DNA of 64,000 bases from Sphingobacterium psychroaquaticum (GTDB taxonomy: Bacteria; Bacteroidota; Bacteroidia; Sphingobacteriales; Sphingobacteriaceae), in assembly GCF_900177625.1 (NCBI RefSeq), contig NZ_FXAU01000001.1, positions 498,475-562,474 of the forward strand, given 5' to 3'. Numbering within the stretch: the stretch's first letter is position 1; the number at the start of each line of letters is the position of its first letter. The notes beneath the pieces were generated by a model. The model was given only the letters and a program-made list of their open reading frames with translations. It ran no database searches and had not been told where the DNA came from. This document shows positions 8,941 through 17,470 of the stretch, piece after piece. The translations under genes and the position numbers were made by a program.

Positions 8941-10785
8941 ATGATTTCAAAACAAAAAATGAGCCTTGTCCGCCGGCTATGCCTGCTGCTACTGTTGGCT
9001 CCTACATTTATTCTTTCGTGCAGCAAGTCGACTGCTGTTCCTGTAGAAGAGCAGAATAATCCTGCCTTGCAGATTTATGTTCCTAATGAGTTTCAAAATA
9101 TGGATCTCCATAGTGCGGCAAGTACCTGGTCGTACACCCGAAGCAAACAATCGGAACACTTTATCGTATTCTGGGGGAAAGAATACGGCACGACTGATCC
9201 TGGAGCCGCAAGTGTAGCAACGGAGTATCGGGTTGATATAGACGATTTACTCGCCAAGGCAGAACAGTTTTATGCGTTAAATATCAATACATTGGGCTTC
9301 GCTGAACGCGGTGTTGGTAAGTCGAATTTGGATACGTATAAAATGATGATTTTCTTACATCATACTACCGATTGGATGGCCTATGGGGGCGGTTACGACG
9401 ATGTTATCGGTGCCTTGTGGATCAGTCCGAGTACCTGTAAGCCTGTTGGGGCAACTATTGCGCATGAAATAGGGCATAGCTTTCAGTATCAGGTACGCTG
9501 CGACCTTGGTGGGAGACATGGCTTTCGCTATGGTTTTGGCGGCAACGGTGGGAATGGCTTTTGGGAGCAGACCGCACAGTGGCAAGCCCACCAAAGCTAC
9601 CCCTTAGAGAACTTCAACTCACATCATTTTTCGGTGTATACACAAAATTATCACCGTCATCAAATACACGAGTTGTATCGGTATGCCAACTACTTTATTC
9701 ATCATTATTGGGCCGATCGGCACGGGATTGATATTATAGGCCGTATTTGGCGGGGGGCACTGGAACCAGAAGATCCAATTCAGGCATACAAGCGGATTAC
9801 AGGCATAAATGATAGCCAGTTCAACGATCAGATGTACGATGCTGCGAGTAAGTTTGCGAGCTGGGATATTAATAGCTTGCGGGATTTGGGACAAAATTTC
9901 ATAGGTAAACATACGTATAAGTTTGATGTACTTAATGATGGACGTTTACAGGTAACGAACGATAAAGCTCCAGGTACCACCGGTTATAATGTTGTACCGT
10001 TGGAAGTACCAGCGGCGGGTACCGAGGTTACCATAAATTTTGAGGGATTTGTTAATGAACCGGGATTTAATGCTGTTGATAACGCGGCAAGGGCCGGATG
10101 GCGTTATGGTTTTGTCGCTTTACTCAGTAATGGAAATCGGGTCTATGGTACCATGCACAATGCAAAAGTAGGGCAAGCAAAGTTCACCGTACCATCAGGC
10201 ACAAGTCGTCTTTGGTTTGTTGTTACTGGGGCTCCGACAAGCTACAAAGCGCATGCTTGGGATGATAATGAAAGTAACGATGAACAATGGCCGTATCGCA
10301 TCGCGGTACAACAAACCAATGTGGTGGGGTATCTTACTTTCGACGCAGATGATGAACCATCTGATATCGTAGTGACGCAAGATGTTTCCTTTCCGCTGGA
10401 TGCTACAAATTATACAGGAACCAAAATAAGTGTAGACCAAACAGCTTTAGGTAAAGCCTTCCTTTTGCAACCCAGTCAGTTGACATCACTCATTGGGAAT
10501 AAGGTGAAATTTTATGCCGTTGAGCCTAATGGGACACTAAATGCAACAACGACAGCAAACGGTTATGGACATTGGTTTGGGCAGACAGGCGCTGTTGTGA
10601 ATTGGGGTGCGAATGCTTTTGTTTTTTCTGAATTCAATGAAAATACATTAGAATTCTCGATTGGTCAATATCCGAATCGACTGACGGTCGGGGAAACTTA
10701 TACCATTAAACAAGCATTGGTATACGAGCATACACCGAACACCTTTGTAAAAGCTACTTTCGTATTCCGTATTAAGGTTACCTAA
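8941..10785 (+). CDS. Secreted zinc-metallopeptidase-like lipoprotein (DUF6055-like) with DUF4859-like C-terminal domain
   Basis: 614 residues with lipobox ILSC (Cys27). Residues ~60-320 form a DUF6055-like domain carrying the zinc-binding motif HEIGH at 175-179 (GATIAHEIGHSFQ) and, 30 residues on, FWEQTAQW with Glu209 as a plausible third ligand, which is the gluzincin arrangement. A beta-sandwich region follows (~325-470, including VPLEVPAAGTEVTINFEGF). The C-terminal ~137 residues repeat the DUF4859-like domain of the two preceding genes (GNKVKFYAVEPNG, GYGHWFGQTG, FVFSEFN, FSIGQYPNR). Being last in the SusCD unit, it probably cleaves protein at the cell surface to feed the transporter; protease activity is inferred from the motif only. 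Confidence 0.8.
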   Translation: MISKQKMSLVRRLCLLLLLAPTFILSCSKSTAVPVEEQNNPALQIYVPNEFQNMDLHSAASTWSYTRSKQSEHFIVFWGKEYGTTDPGAASVATEYRVDIDDLLAKAEQFYALNINTLGFAERGVGKSNLDTYKMMIFLHHTTDWMAYGGGYDDVIGALWISPSTCKPVGATIAHEIGHSFQYQVRCDLGGRHGFRYGFGGNGGNGFWEQTAQWQAHQSYPLENFNSHHFSVYTQNYHRHQIHELYRYANYFIHHYWADRHGIDIIGRIWRGALEPEDPIQAYKRITGINDSQFNDQMYDAASKFASWDINSLRDLGQNFIGKHTYKFDVLNDGRLQVTNDKAPGTTGYNVVPLEVPAAGTEVTINFEGFVNEPGFNAVDNAARAGWRYGFVALLSNGNRVYGTMHNAKVGQAKFTVPSGTSRLWFVVTGAPTSYKAHAWDDNESNDEQWPYRIAVQQTNVVGYLTFDADDEPSDIVVTQDVSFPLDATNYTGTKISVDQTALGKAFLLQPSQLTSLIGNKVKFYAVEPNGTLNATTTANGYGHWFGQTGAVVNWGANAFVFSEFNENTLEFSIGQYPNRLTVGETYTIKQALVYEHTPNTFVKATFVFRIKVT

Positions 10786-10790
10786 GTGTC

Positions 10791-10840
10791 TTAAACAAAA
10801 CAAGGCGGAATTAAGAAGTAATTCCGCCTTGTTCGTTTAA
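10791..10840. terminator. Bidirectional hairpin terminator between convergent genes
   Basis: A perfect 15-bp inverted repeat (AACAAGGCGGAATTA at 10799-10813, its complement at 10819-10833) has a 5-base loop. It is extended outward by TTAAAC/GTTTAA. It sits between the converging metallopeptidase and DPP IV genes and can serve both strands. Confidence 0.85.
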
Positions 10841-10853
10841 TAGAGAAGTTATA

Positions 10854-13037
10854 CTATCGCGCGCCAGGCGGGCAGTACATACGTAAAAAGTTCGTATAGG
10901 TTTTTGCCAAGTGTTCACTCGTACCTTCCCCCTCATTAATCGAATGGCTTCGGTTCGGGTAGGCCATCATCTGAAAAGGCACACCATGTTTCACCAATTC
11001 ATTAATATATACTTCCGCATTTTGATAATGTACATTATCATCACCTGTACCGTGGACAAGTAATAAATTACCTTTTACATTTTTTGCATAGGTAATTGCC
11101 GAACCACGTAAGAAATCTGCTTCATTCTCTTGTGGTAGCCCCATATAACGTTCCTGATAGATGTTATCGTAAAGTAACTGGTTGGTTACCGGTGCTACGG
11201 ATATTCCTGTTTGGTAGATCTCCGGATATTGCCCGAGGAGATTGAGTGTTGTTGCGCCACCGCCACTCCAGCCCCACACGGCGACACGACTGGTATCAAT
11301 ATATCCCCATTTAAAGACTTCTAAAGCACCCATCGCTTGGTCACGGATATTTAGTATACCGATATTCCGGTATATGGATTTACGCCATTCACGTCCCCGA
11401 GGTGCCGGAGCGCCTCTATTTTCCAATGAAATGTAAACATAACCATCAGCGGCCATATTTCCTTCGTAGAGACGGTTGTATCCGGTGTAAAAATTATTTG
11501 TCACGGTTTGTGATGCCGGTTCCCCGTATACGTAAAATACAACGGGGTATTTTTTTGTCGGGTCAAAATTTAACGGCTTTACGACCCAGCCGTCCAGCGT
11601 AATTCCGTCCACTGTTGTTACCTGAAAGAATTCCGCACGATGATTATCGTCAGGACTCCGTTGATTGGTGCGTCGCGGCGCTACTAATTGTGTGTGTTCA
11701 GGTAAGGATACAACAGCGCCCGATGCCTGGTAATTGATGCTGCTGGTGTTGAATAATGCGAGTTTACCATTGGGTGATATCTTATAGTCGTTTGTACCTT
11801 GTAAAGAAGCGGGACTGACACGCTGCGTTTGACCTGTGGCAATGGATACGCGGTATAAAAATTTCTCGGTTGCGCTCTTCGGTGAGGCAGAGAAATAAAT
11901 ATCTTGTTTTTGCGTATCAATAAAGTCAATTTGTATCATATCAAAAGGCTCTTTGGTCACCAGTGATGCTTTTCCTTCCATATCGATGGTATAGATCTGG
12001 CGAAATCCGCCTTGTTCCGAAACCCAGATAAATGCCTTTCCGTTATTGATCCAATCCCATCCACTCGGATCGCCGTGATTCCATCGTGCTTTTATATCAA
12101 TCCATGCAGCATCCGTTTCGGTATAGATGGTTTTGCTTTGTCCGGAAGAAGCCTCACTAACAATGATTTTACTTTCATTCTGTTTGCGTGTTAGCTGTTG
12201 TAGAATAATGCCCTTAGAATCAAGTAACCACTCCATCCGCGGAATGTAGTGCTGTACAGGATCGCCAGCAATTTTCGCCTGGCTGTTCTCCCGTTTTTTC
12301 AAGTCATAAAACCAAATGGTTGTGCCAGACGGATCGAGCCCCACTTTCGGGTATTCTACAGGAATCGTAAACGAGTAGAGGCTATCCGTATTATTGATCA
12401 TTAAGAAATTACGCGTATGGCGTGCATCCTGCTTCCAATACGCGATCTTACCGCCATCGGGAGACCAACGGAACCCATCCTTTGTGCCAAATTCTTCCTC
12501 ATAGGCCCAGTCAAATGTTCCATTGATCATGCGGTCTGTTCCATCGGTTGTAATCTGCTGCGGTTTGTAGGTATCCAATGACTCGATGTAAATATTGTGC
12601 TTAGAGACATACGCTACTTTTGAACCGTCCGGTGAAAATTTTGCGAACATTAAAGAAGCCGACGGGAGATTTTTCCCCAGCTGCTTAAGGGATTTATCTT
12701 TTTTGTTGTAGATCCAATAATCACCCCGTGTATTTTCGCGCCACACCCGTTTGGTGTTTGCGAATAGCAGTACCAACTCGCCATTTGCTGATACCTCAAA
12801 ATGTTGTACCGATAAAGGCTTCGTGGCGCCAGGAGGAATCAGCAATGCCGGTGGAATAAAAGCTTCCGGCGTCTTTTTGCCGAGAACGTCAACAGTTTCA
12901 ATGCCGCGATCTGGAGAAAAGAGGTAGTAACCGTTACCATCAGGTGTCCATTGCTGTTGTGCGGATAGGGATAAGGAGGAAAAGAAAAATACACCGATAA
13001 CCCACCGCGATATTTTACGGTTTAATGATTTATGCAT
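10854..13037 (-). CDS. Dipeptidyl peptidase IV-like serine peptidase (S9B), exported
   Basis: 727 residues. A hydrophobic signal segment (WVIGVFFFSSLSLSAQ) is followed by the DPP IV N-terminal beta-propeller (LFSPDRGIETVDVLGK, YWIYNKKDKSLKQLG, NGTFDWAYEEEFGTKDGFRW, the DPP IV-type EE motif) and an alpha/beta-hydrolase domain. Nucleophile Ser ~591 is in GWSGGG, with Asp ~666 in GTGDDNVH and His ~698 in NRSHSI. The family removes X-Pro (and can remove X-Hyp) dipeptides from peptide N-termini, here in the periplasm. I use the ATG at 13037, which overlaps the stop of the upstream Xaa-Pro aminopeptidase by 8 bases and puts the signal peptide right at the start. Coupling with that enzyme points to proline-rich peptide breakdown. 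Confidence 0.92.
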   Translation of the reverse strand: MHKSLNRKISRWVIGVFFFSSLSLSAQQQWTPDGNGYYLFSPDRGIETVDVLGKKTPEAFIPPALLIPPGATKPLSVQHFEVSANGELVLLFANTKRVWRENTRGDYWIYNKKDKSLKQLGKNLPSASLMFAKFSPDGSKVAYVSKHNIYIESLDTYKPQQITTDGTDRMINGTFDWAYEEEFGTKDGFRWSPDGGKIAYWKQDARHTRNFLMINNTDSLYSFTIPVEYPKVGLDPSGTTIWFYDLKKRENSQAKIAGDPVQHYIPRMEWLLDSKGIILQQLTRKQNESKIIVSEASSGQSKTIYTETDAAWIDIKARWNHGDPSGWDWINNGKAFIWVSEQGGFRQIYTIDMEGKASLVTKEPFDMIQIDFIDTQKQDIYFSASPKSATEKFLYRVSIATGQTQRVSPASLQGTNDYKISPNGKLALFNTSSINYQASGAVVSLPEHTQLVAPRRTNQRSPDDNHRAEFFQVTTVDGITLDGWVVKPLNFDPTKKYPVVFYVYGEPASQTVTNNFYTGYNRLYEGNMAADGYVYISLENRGAPAPRGREWRKSIYRNIGILNIRDQAMGALEVFKWGYIDTSRVAVWGWSGGGATTLNLLGQYPEIYQTGISVAPVTNQLLYDNIYQERYMGLPQENEADFLRGSAITYAKNVKGNLLLVHGTGDDNVHYQNAEVYINELVKHGVPFQMMAYPNRSHSINEGEGTSEHLAKTYTNFLRMYCPPGAR

Positions 13038-14421
13038 ATGCTTGTTTATAATTTTCAATGTCTTCGACAGATTTGATAAGCTCAGGACCTAGTAAGCGAT
13101 ATCCCTCGGGTGTAATCAAGAAATTATCCTCAATACGGATACCACCGAAATGTCTAAATTCTTTTAGTTTATCGTAATTAATAAATTCAGCGAGCTTGTT
13201 TTCGGCTTGCCAGATATCAATTAACTCCGGGATAATATAAATTCCAGGTTCGATGGTCAGAACGTAGCCCGCCTCAAGCTCTTTCCCTAGGCGTAGAGAT
13301 TTTATGCCAAAAGTTGTCGTGTCTTTCGGGTTTTCATCGGTGTAGCCAACATACTGTTCACCCAAATCTTCCATATCGTGGACATCGAGGCCCATCATAT
13401 GTCCCAGTCCACATTGAAAGAAAAGACTGTGCGCATGTGCAGCTACGGCATCAGCCACATTGCCGCGCATTAAGCCGATATCTTTTAGCCCCTGTACTAA
13501 TATCTCAGTGGCATGTAGGTGGATAGATTTAAAACTTACTCCGGGCTGAAGCAAGTTGCGTGAACTTTCAAAGGAATCAAGAACAATTTGATACATATCC
13601 CGTTGCAAGGGTGTAAAAGTTGTATCAGCAGGGAAGGTCCGCGTTAAATCACTGGCATAACCCAAGCTTGTTTCTACGCCGGAATCATTCAAGACCATGT
13701 CCCCTTTGCCAAAGGTGTTATGGTAGTGGTGGTTATGTAAGATTTCACCATGACGTGTTACAATCGGAGGGTAGGCAAAGGAACAATTATGATCGCCGGC
13801 ATAGTGTTGCATCGCATTTACAATTTCATATTCCTTGGTTCCAATATTTCCTAGACGCATAGCGAGGAGATGCATTTCTGTCGCAACCTGCAAGGCTTTT
13901 TCAATCTCTGTAATCTCTTGCGGTTCCTTTATGGAACGCTGGGCAACCACTGCTTTAATCAGGGACACGGACGGCTTGAGGTTGCTGACAGGTACCTGAA
14001 GCAGTTCACTTAACCGAATTTTACTACTGGATTGATATGGCGGTAGAAAATGGATGGTTCGCTTGCTGTCTATCGCCTTTTGTATAAAGGTCGAAAGGGA
14101 CCCCGAAGGGCTGGTCTGTGCGACACCCGATTTGGCACATTTTGCCTGTAATGTCTCTTGTTGCCCCATCCACACGATATCATCTATACTGAGCTCATCG
14201 CCAAAAACAATGGATTTATCTTCATCCAGATCAATGATCGCTGCAATAAAGGGAACGGAAAGTCCAAAGTAATAGAGAAAAGTACTGTCCTGACGGAAAG
14301 GATAACAATTATCCTTGAAGTTTATGGGGTTGTCAATATTACCGAGGAATAAGACAATGCCGGAAGAAAGGCGATTTCTCAACGCAGCACGGCGTTGGAT
14401 ATAAGTTTCTTTGGAAAACAT
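13030..14421 (-). CDS. Xaa-Pro aminopeptidase/prolidase-type metallopeptidase (M24B)
   Basis: 463 residues, no signal peptide, so cytosolic. An N-terminal creatinase-like domain at ~1-165 is followed by the pita-bread catalytic domain with all five metal ligands in place: Asp246 (LNDSGVE), Asp258 (SDLTRTFP), His341 (GLGHMMGLDVHD), Glu391 (TIEPG) and Glu431 (GGIRIED). The Ser-Gly after Asp246 replaces the common Ala-Gly. The enzyme releases an N-terminal residue before proline or splits X-Pro dipeptides. It is translationally coupled to the DPP IV gene downstream, so DPP IV products (X-Pro or X-Hyp) taken into the cell would be its natural substrates; this is inference from order and family. 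Confidence 0.93.
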   Translation of the reverse strand: MFSKETYIQRRAALRNRLSSGIVLFLGNIDNPINFKDNCYPFRQDSTFLYYFGLSVPFIAAIIDLDEDKSIVFGDELSIDDIVWMGQQETLQAKCAKSGVAQTSPSGSLSTFIQKAIDSKRTIHFLPPYQSSSKIRLSELLQVPVSNLKPSVSLIKAVVAQRSIKEPQEITEIEKALQVATEMHLLAMRLGNIGTKEYEIVNAMQHYAGDHNCSFAYPPIVTRHGEILHNHHYHNTFGKGDMVLNDSGVETSLGYASDLTRTFPADTTFTPLQRDMYQIVLDSFESSRNLLQPGVSFKSIHLHATEILVQGLKDIGLMRGNVADAVAAHAHSLFFQCGLGHMMGLDVHDMEDLGEQYVGYTDENPKDTTTFGIKSLRLGKELEAGYVLTIEPGIYIIPELIDIWQAENKLAEFINYDKLKEFRHFGGIRIEDNFLITPEGYRLLGPELIKSVEDIENYKQAYA

Positions 14422-14507
14422 GATGTTGTTTATTAATACGCTTTAATATATGAGACAAGGACTGTCATACGCTTAGTTATCCATGTCACAGACGAAGTTA
14501 ACGAAAA

Positions 14508-14540
14508 AACCTGTGAAGTCATTGTACAACTCCACAGGTT
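14508..14540 (-). terminator. Rho-independent terminator of the DUF5695-like gene
   Basis: AACCTGTG at 14508-14515 pairs with CACAGGTT at 14533-14540. Read on the minus strand the hairpin follows the stop at 14566 and continues into a run of T residues (complement of the A-run at 14504-14509). Confidence 0.75.
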
Positions 14541-14565
14541 CCTTTTATACATAATATTACGGGAC

Positions 14566-17277
14566 TTAGATTTTTCGCAAAGTCACTTTTGTTGTCGATG
14601 CAGGAATAACGTAGCGACCTTGCGGATCCTTTGCCAGACCGTCGATCGTATACTTGCTTTCCGGATTAATATGTAGCAGAACGGAAGGGGTAGCCTTATC
14701 AGGCGTGCCTAGTTGTAGTTCTACGGTTTTATTTTTAGGGTGGTAAGAGAGGTTTGCAATTTCCCCTGCGTCGGCTGTCAACCATAGGTTTTCAGCGGCT
14801 AGAAAAACACGACCCCGAGAAGCCGTAGTGACTGCAATATCTATTTTTTCTTTCGACTGCTTTAAGTTTCCACTAAAGGCTAGCCAACCAAATTCAGGGT
14901 GGTTGAAAATATAGGTTCCGGCATTCACCGCATATCCGTAAAAGCCCGTTCCATAATCACCCGAAATGCCATCGTTGGCAAGTGTCGAAGGGTAGGAGTG
15001 AAATGCCGCTGGTCCGAAACCATCTTCGGTCACATTAGCTAAGGCTCCTAAGGTTCCAGCGTGTCCAACACGTAGCAAATAGAAGTCTTGTGGTTGTTGA
15101 CGGTATTCTGTCAAGACCGGAATTGCGTTTAAAGCAGATCCATAATGATGCAATTGTCTCTCGATACGTGAAAGCTTACCACCATATACAAAATCCCAAT
15201 ACCGACGCGCACTACCATTGTAGCCCCAGTGTGGCACCGTTGGCATATACGCTAAAATAGCATTTAATGTGACGGTTGCTTTATCATCAAATCCAAAGTA
15301 ACGCGACCATACATAGACTTCCTCTTGTCCGGTAGAGTCCCAAGGCATTTCGCTACCAAAAGGATAATTCAGGGATTTCCAATGTAGCGCTCTTTTCTTC
15401 ATAACTTCTTCCAGTTTCGCCGCTTCGTTGGTTAAGCCTTCTTTTTTCATATCCAACAAGATCAGTAAGAAAATACTACCTTCCATCTGTCCAAATTGCG
15501 CGTAGTAAGGTGCTTTTTCAACCATTGCTATTGCGGTTTGACAGGCCCGGTCAAGATACGTTTGCCATGCTTCTTCGGTCACTAAGCCTTGGTAATTTCG
15601 GGCTAAGCGGTACATGACCCAGTGCGCTGCTGCCACATGCGGGTAATTGTACGAGCGGCCAATATTATCTGCTTCTTTTTTCGGCCATGCAGACCAAGTT
15701 TTGTAATTAATAGATTCACTGTATGTGCCTTTAGGCATGCTATCCGGTTCGTAATAAAATAAACTTTTTACCACGCCATATTGGTCCTTTCCTTCCTTGT
15801 GCTGGATACGTCCATACATGGTCTCATTGACGAAACGTTTAAGCTTTTGGATTTCCTGTGGGTTCGGTTGGACGACCTGTTTCATGATAGCGGCAAGCCA
15901 GCTTGCGGCGCCAGCCTCATCACTTAGGCCTGCATACCAGGCGCGTTGCTCTTCGGTAATCAGTTTTTTGGTTTCATAGTCATAGCTAATAACAGAAGGG
16001 GAGCGACCAAAGAGATCATTTGGATTTTCGTACCACTGTGTAGTGGTGAGGAATTGCCCCAGATCATTAACAACTTCCTGTTCGGGCTTAATGACTTTGT
16101 ATTGAATGGTCTGTACCAGCCCGTCAACATAGGTGATTGTCAGTCTAGCACGCCCCCATTGATTTCCTTTTACTTGATAGGCTTGCCATTTGTTTTTCGT
16201 TTGATCTAATTTCTCGACCGTCAGTGCGCCTGTTGGAAATACATCGATGCTTTTTATCTTCTTGGCATACTGGATAAAAAGTTTTGCCGGATTGTTGGTC
16301 GGCACGACATAGCCAGGCGCTCCAATGGCAACAGGTCTTTGTTGTTGTACCAATGTTTCTTCGATCTGCCGAATGCTTGGAGCTAATGTAAAACGCACGG
16401 CATAGGTGGTAGATTGACCTTTACGTAGAACAGTGGAGGTCGGTGTATTCCATTGTTCAACACCTTTCCATTCTGTTTCAGCTAATGCTTTACTATGTAT
16501 GAGCCATTCATGAAATCCCTCAAAGGTAATGCTGCGAGGCGTAGGATCGCTGTTCAAAGGATTGTAGGCTTCAAAAGAGGCATTCTCTTGCGGAATAACT
16601 AAGAGACTGGGGCCATTTCCATGTAATCTATTGATCTGAATGTAACCGGCATCTTTTCCGATATAAGGATCAAAGAAAACATTATCAGCATGTGCTGTGT
16701 CCAGGTTTTTCCAATCCATGTTATTATTAAAGATCATGGGAATCCCCAAGGCACCTATTTCGTAGTCCTGCGCGGTATTGTTGGTGATGGTAAAACGTAG
16801 GCAAAGATCGCCATTGATATTCTCCCAGTTTCGAACCACCTGTAGCGGAATATCGCCCAATGAAGCCGATATATCAGCTGCGGCAAGAACCTTTCCGGTT
16901 GCACCTAAGGGTTTCACCTGCTGACGGCTCTTTGCCGAAGAAAAGGCTGTCCAGCCGTCTGTTCCAACCGGACGTATAGATAAATTGATATCGCCCAGAT
17001 GGAAAAACTTATCCCGATCGCGTTTCGTCAATAATTCATCGGGGGTATAGTCAAACTTGTTGTCATCTTTTAGTTTGAGTGAAGCAACGGTTTGAGAACT
17101 CTTTAAGATACCCAGATTGAGGTTCGTTAAGCTGAAGTTGTCAACACCTTGGTCCACACCTAAAGTTGCCGGTTGCTTTTTAATAGCTTCCCAAAATGGA
17201 TTCTGTGCGTGAACAATTGTCGTTCCGCCTACAAAACCTATAGAAAGTAGTATAGCTGTTTTGATCAGTTTGTGCAT
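14566..17277 (-). CDS. Large exported DUF5695-like protein, possible glycoside-active enzyme
   Basis: 903 residues with a signal peptide ending at VHAQ (~24). The N-terminal ~330 residues are beta-rich (supersandwich-like: FEGFHEWLIHSKALAE, TTYAVRFTLAPS). The region ~430-740 is helical with paired aromatic and acidic turns (YNYPHVAAAHWVMYRLARNY, YAQFGQMEGSIFLLILLDM, WDSTGQEEVYVWSRYFGF, HWGYNGSARRYWDF), like an (alpha/alpha)6 toroid. A beta-rich C-terminus follows. This order matches proteins annotated as DUF5695 and is common in carbohydrate-active enzymes, but I cannot name a substrate or assign catalytic residues. It is transcribed divergently from the AraC regulator and lies among hydroxyproline-peptide genes, so it may act on glycan attached to hydroxyproline- or hydroxylysine-rich proteins. 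Confidence 0.7.
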   Translation of the reverse strand: MHKLIKTAILLSIGFVGGTTIVHAQNPFWEAIKKQPATLGVDQGVDNFSLTNLNLGILKSSQTVASLKLKDDNKFDYTPDELLTKRDRDKFFHLGDINLSIRPVGTDGWTAFSSAKSRQQVKPLGATGKVLAAADISASLGDIPLQVVRNWENINGDLCLRFTITNNTAQDYEIGALGIPMIFNNNMDWKNLDTAHADNVFFDPYIGKDAGYIQINRLHGNGPSLLVIPQENASFEAYNPLNSDPTPRSITFEGFHEWLIHSKALAETEWKGVEQWNTPTSTVLRKGQSTTYAVRFTLAPSIRQIEETLVQQQRPVAIGAPGYVVPTNNPAKLFIQYAKKIKSIDVFPTGALTVEKLDQTKNKWQAYQVKGNQWGRARLTITYVDGLVQTIQYKVIKPEQEVVNDLGQFLTTTQWYENPNDLFGRSPSVISYDYETKKLITEEQRAWYAGLSDEAGAASWLAAIMKQVVQPNPQEIQKLKRFVNETMYGRIQHKEGKDQYGVVKSLFYYEPDSMPKGTYSESINYKTWSAWPKKEADNIGRSYNYPHVAAAHWVMYRLARNYQGLVTEEAWQTYLDRACQTAIAMVEKAPYYAQFGQMEGSIFLLILLDMKKEGLTNEAAKLEEVMKKRALHWKSLNYPFGSEMPWDSTGQEEVYVWSRYFGFDDKATVTLNAILAYMPTVPHWGYNGSARRYWDFVYGGKLSRIERQLHHYGSALNAIPVLTEYRQQPQDFYLLRVGHAGTLGALANVTEDGFGPAAFHSYPSTLANDGISGDYGTGFYGYAVNAGTYIFNHPEFGWLAFSGNLKQSKEKIDIAVTTASRGRVFLAAENLWLTADAGEIANLSYHPKNKTVELQLGTPDKATPSVLLHINPESKYTIDGLAKDPQGRYVIPASTTKVTLRKI

Positions 17278-17406
17278 AATTATTGTTCTAAATTGATGAT
17301 TTTTAAAGGTAGGGTTGTAAAAAAAAATAAATCGACTGATATTTAACCAATTTTGGTCTAATCTTCACCAATATTATTTTCTTGCTTTGTTTGTGTAATT
17401 ATTTAC

Positions 17407-17440
17407 TGTAAATTACGATAACTAAATTGTAAATTGTGAT
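17407..17440. promoter_or_regulatory. Direct repeat pair, candidate AraC-type operator in the divergent promoter region
   Basis: TGTAAATTACGAT (17407-17419) and TGTAAATTGTGAT (17428-17440) match at 11 of 13 bases and start 21 bp apart, two helical turns. AraC-family proteins commonly bind such direct repeats. The pair is 31 bp before the AraC gene and ~130 bp from the divergent DUF5695-like gene. The binding role is inferred. Confidence 0.45.
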
Positions 17441-17470
17441 TAAATGTTAATTATACACTTAACCTGAATT

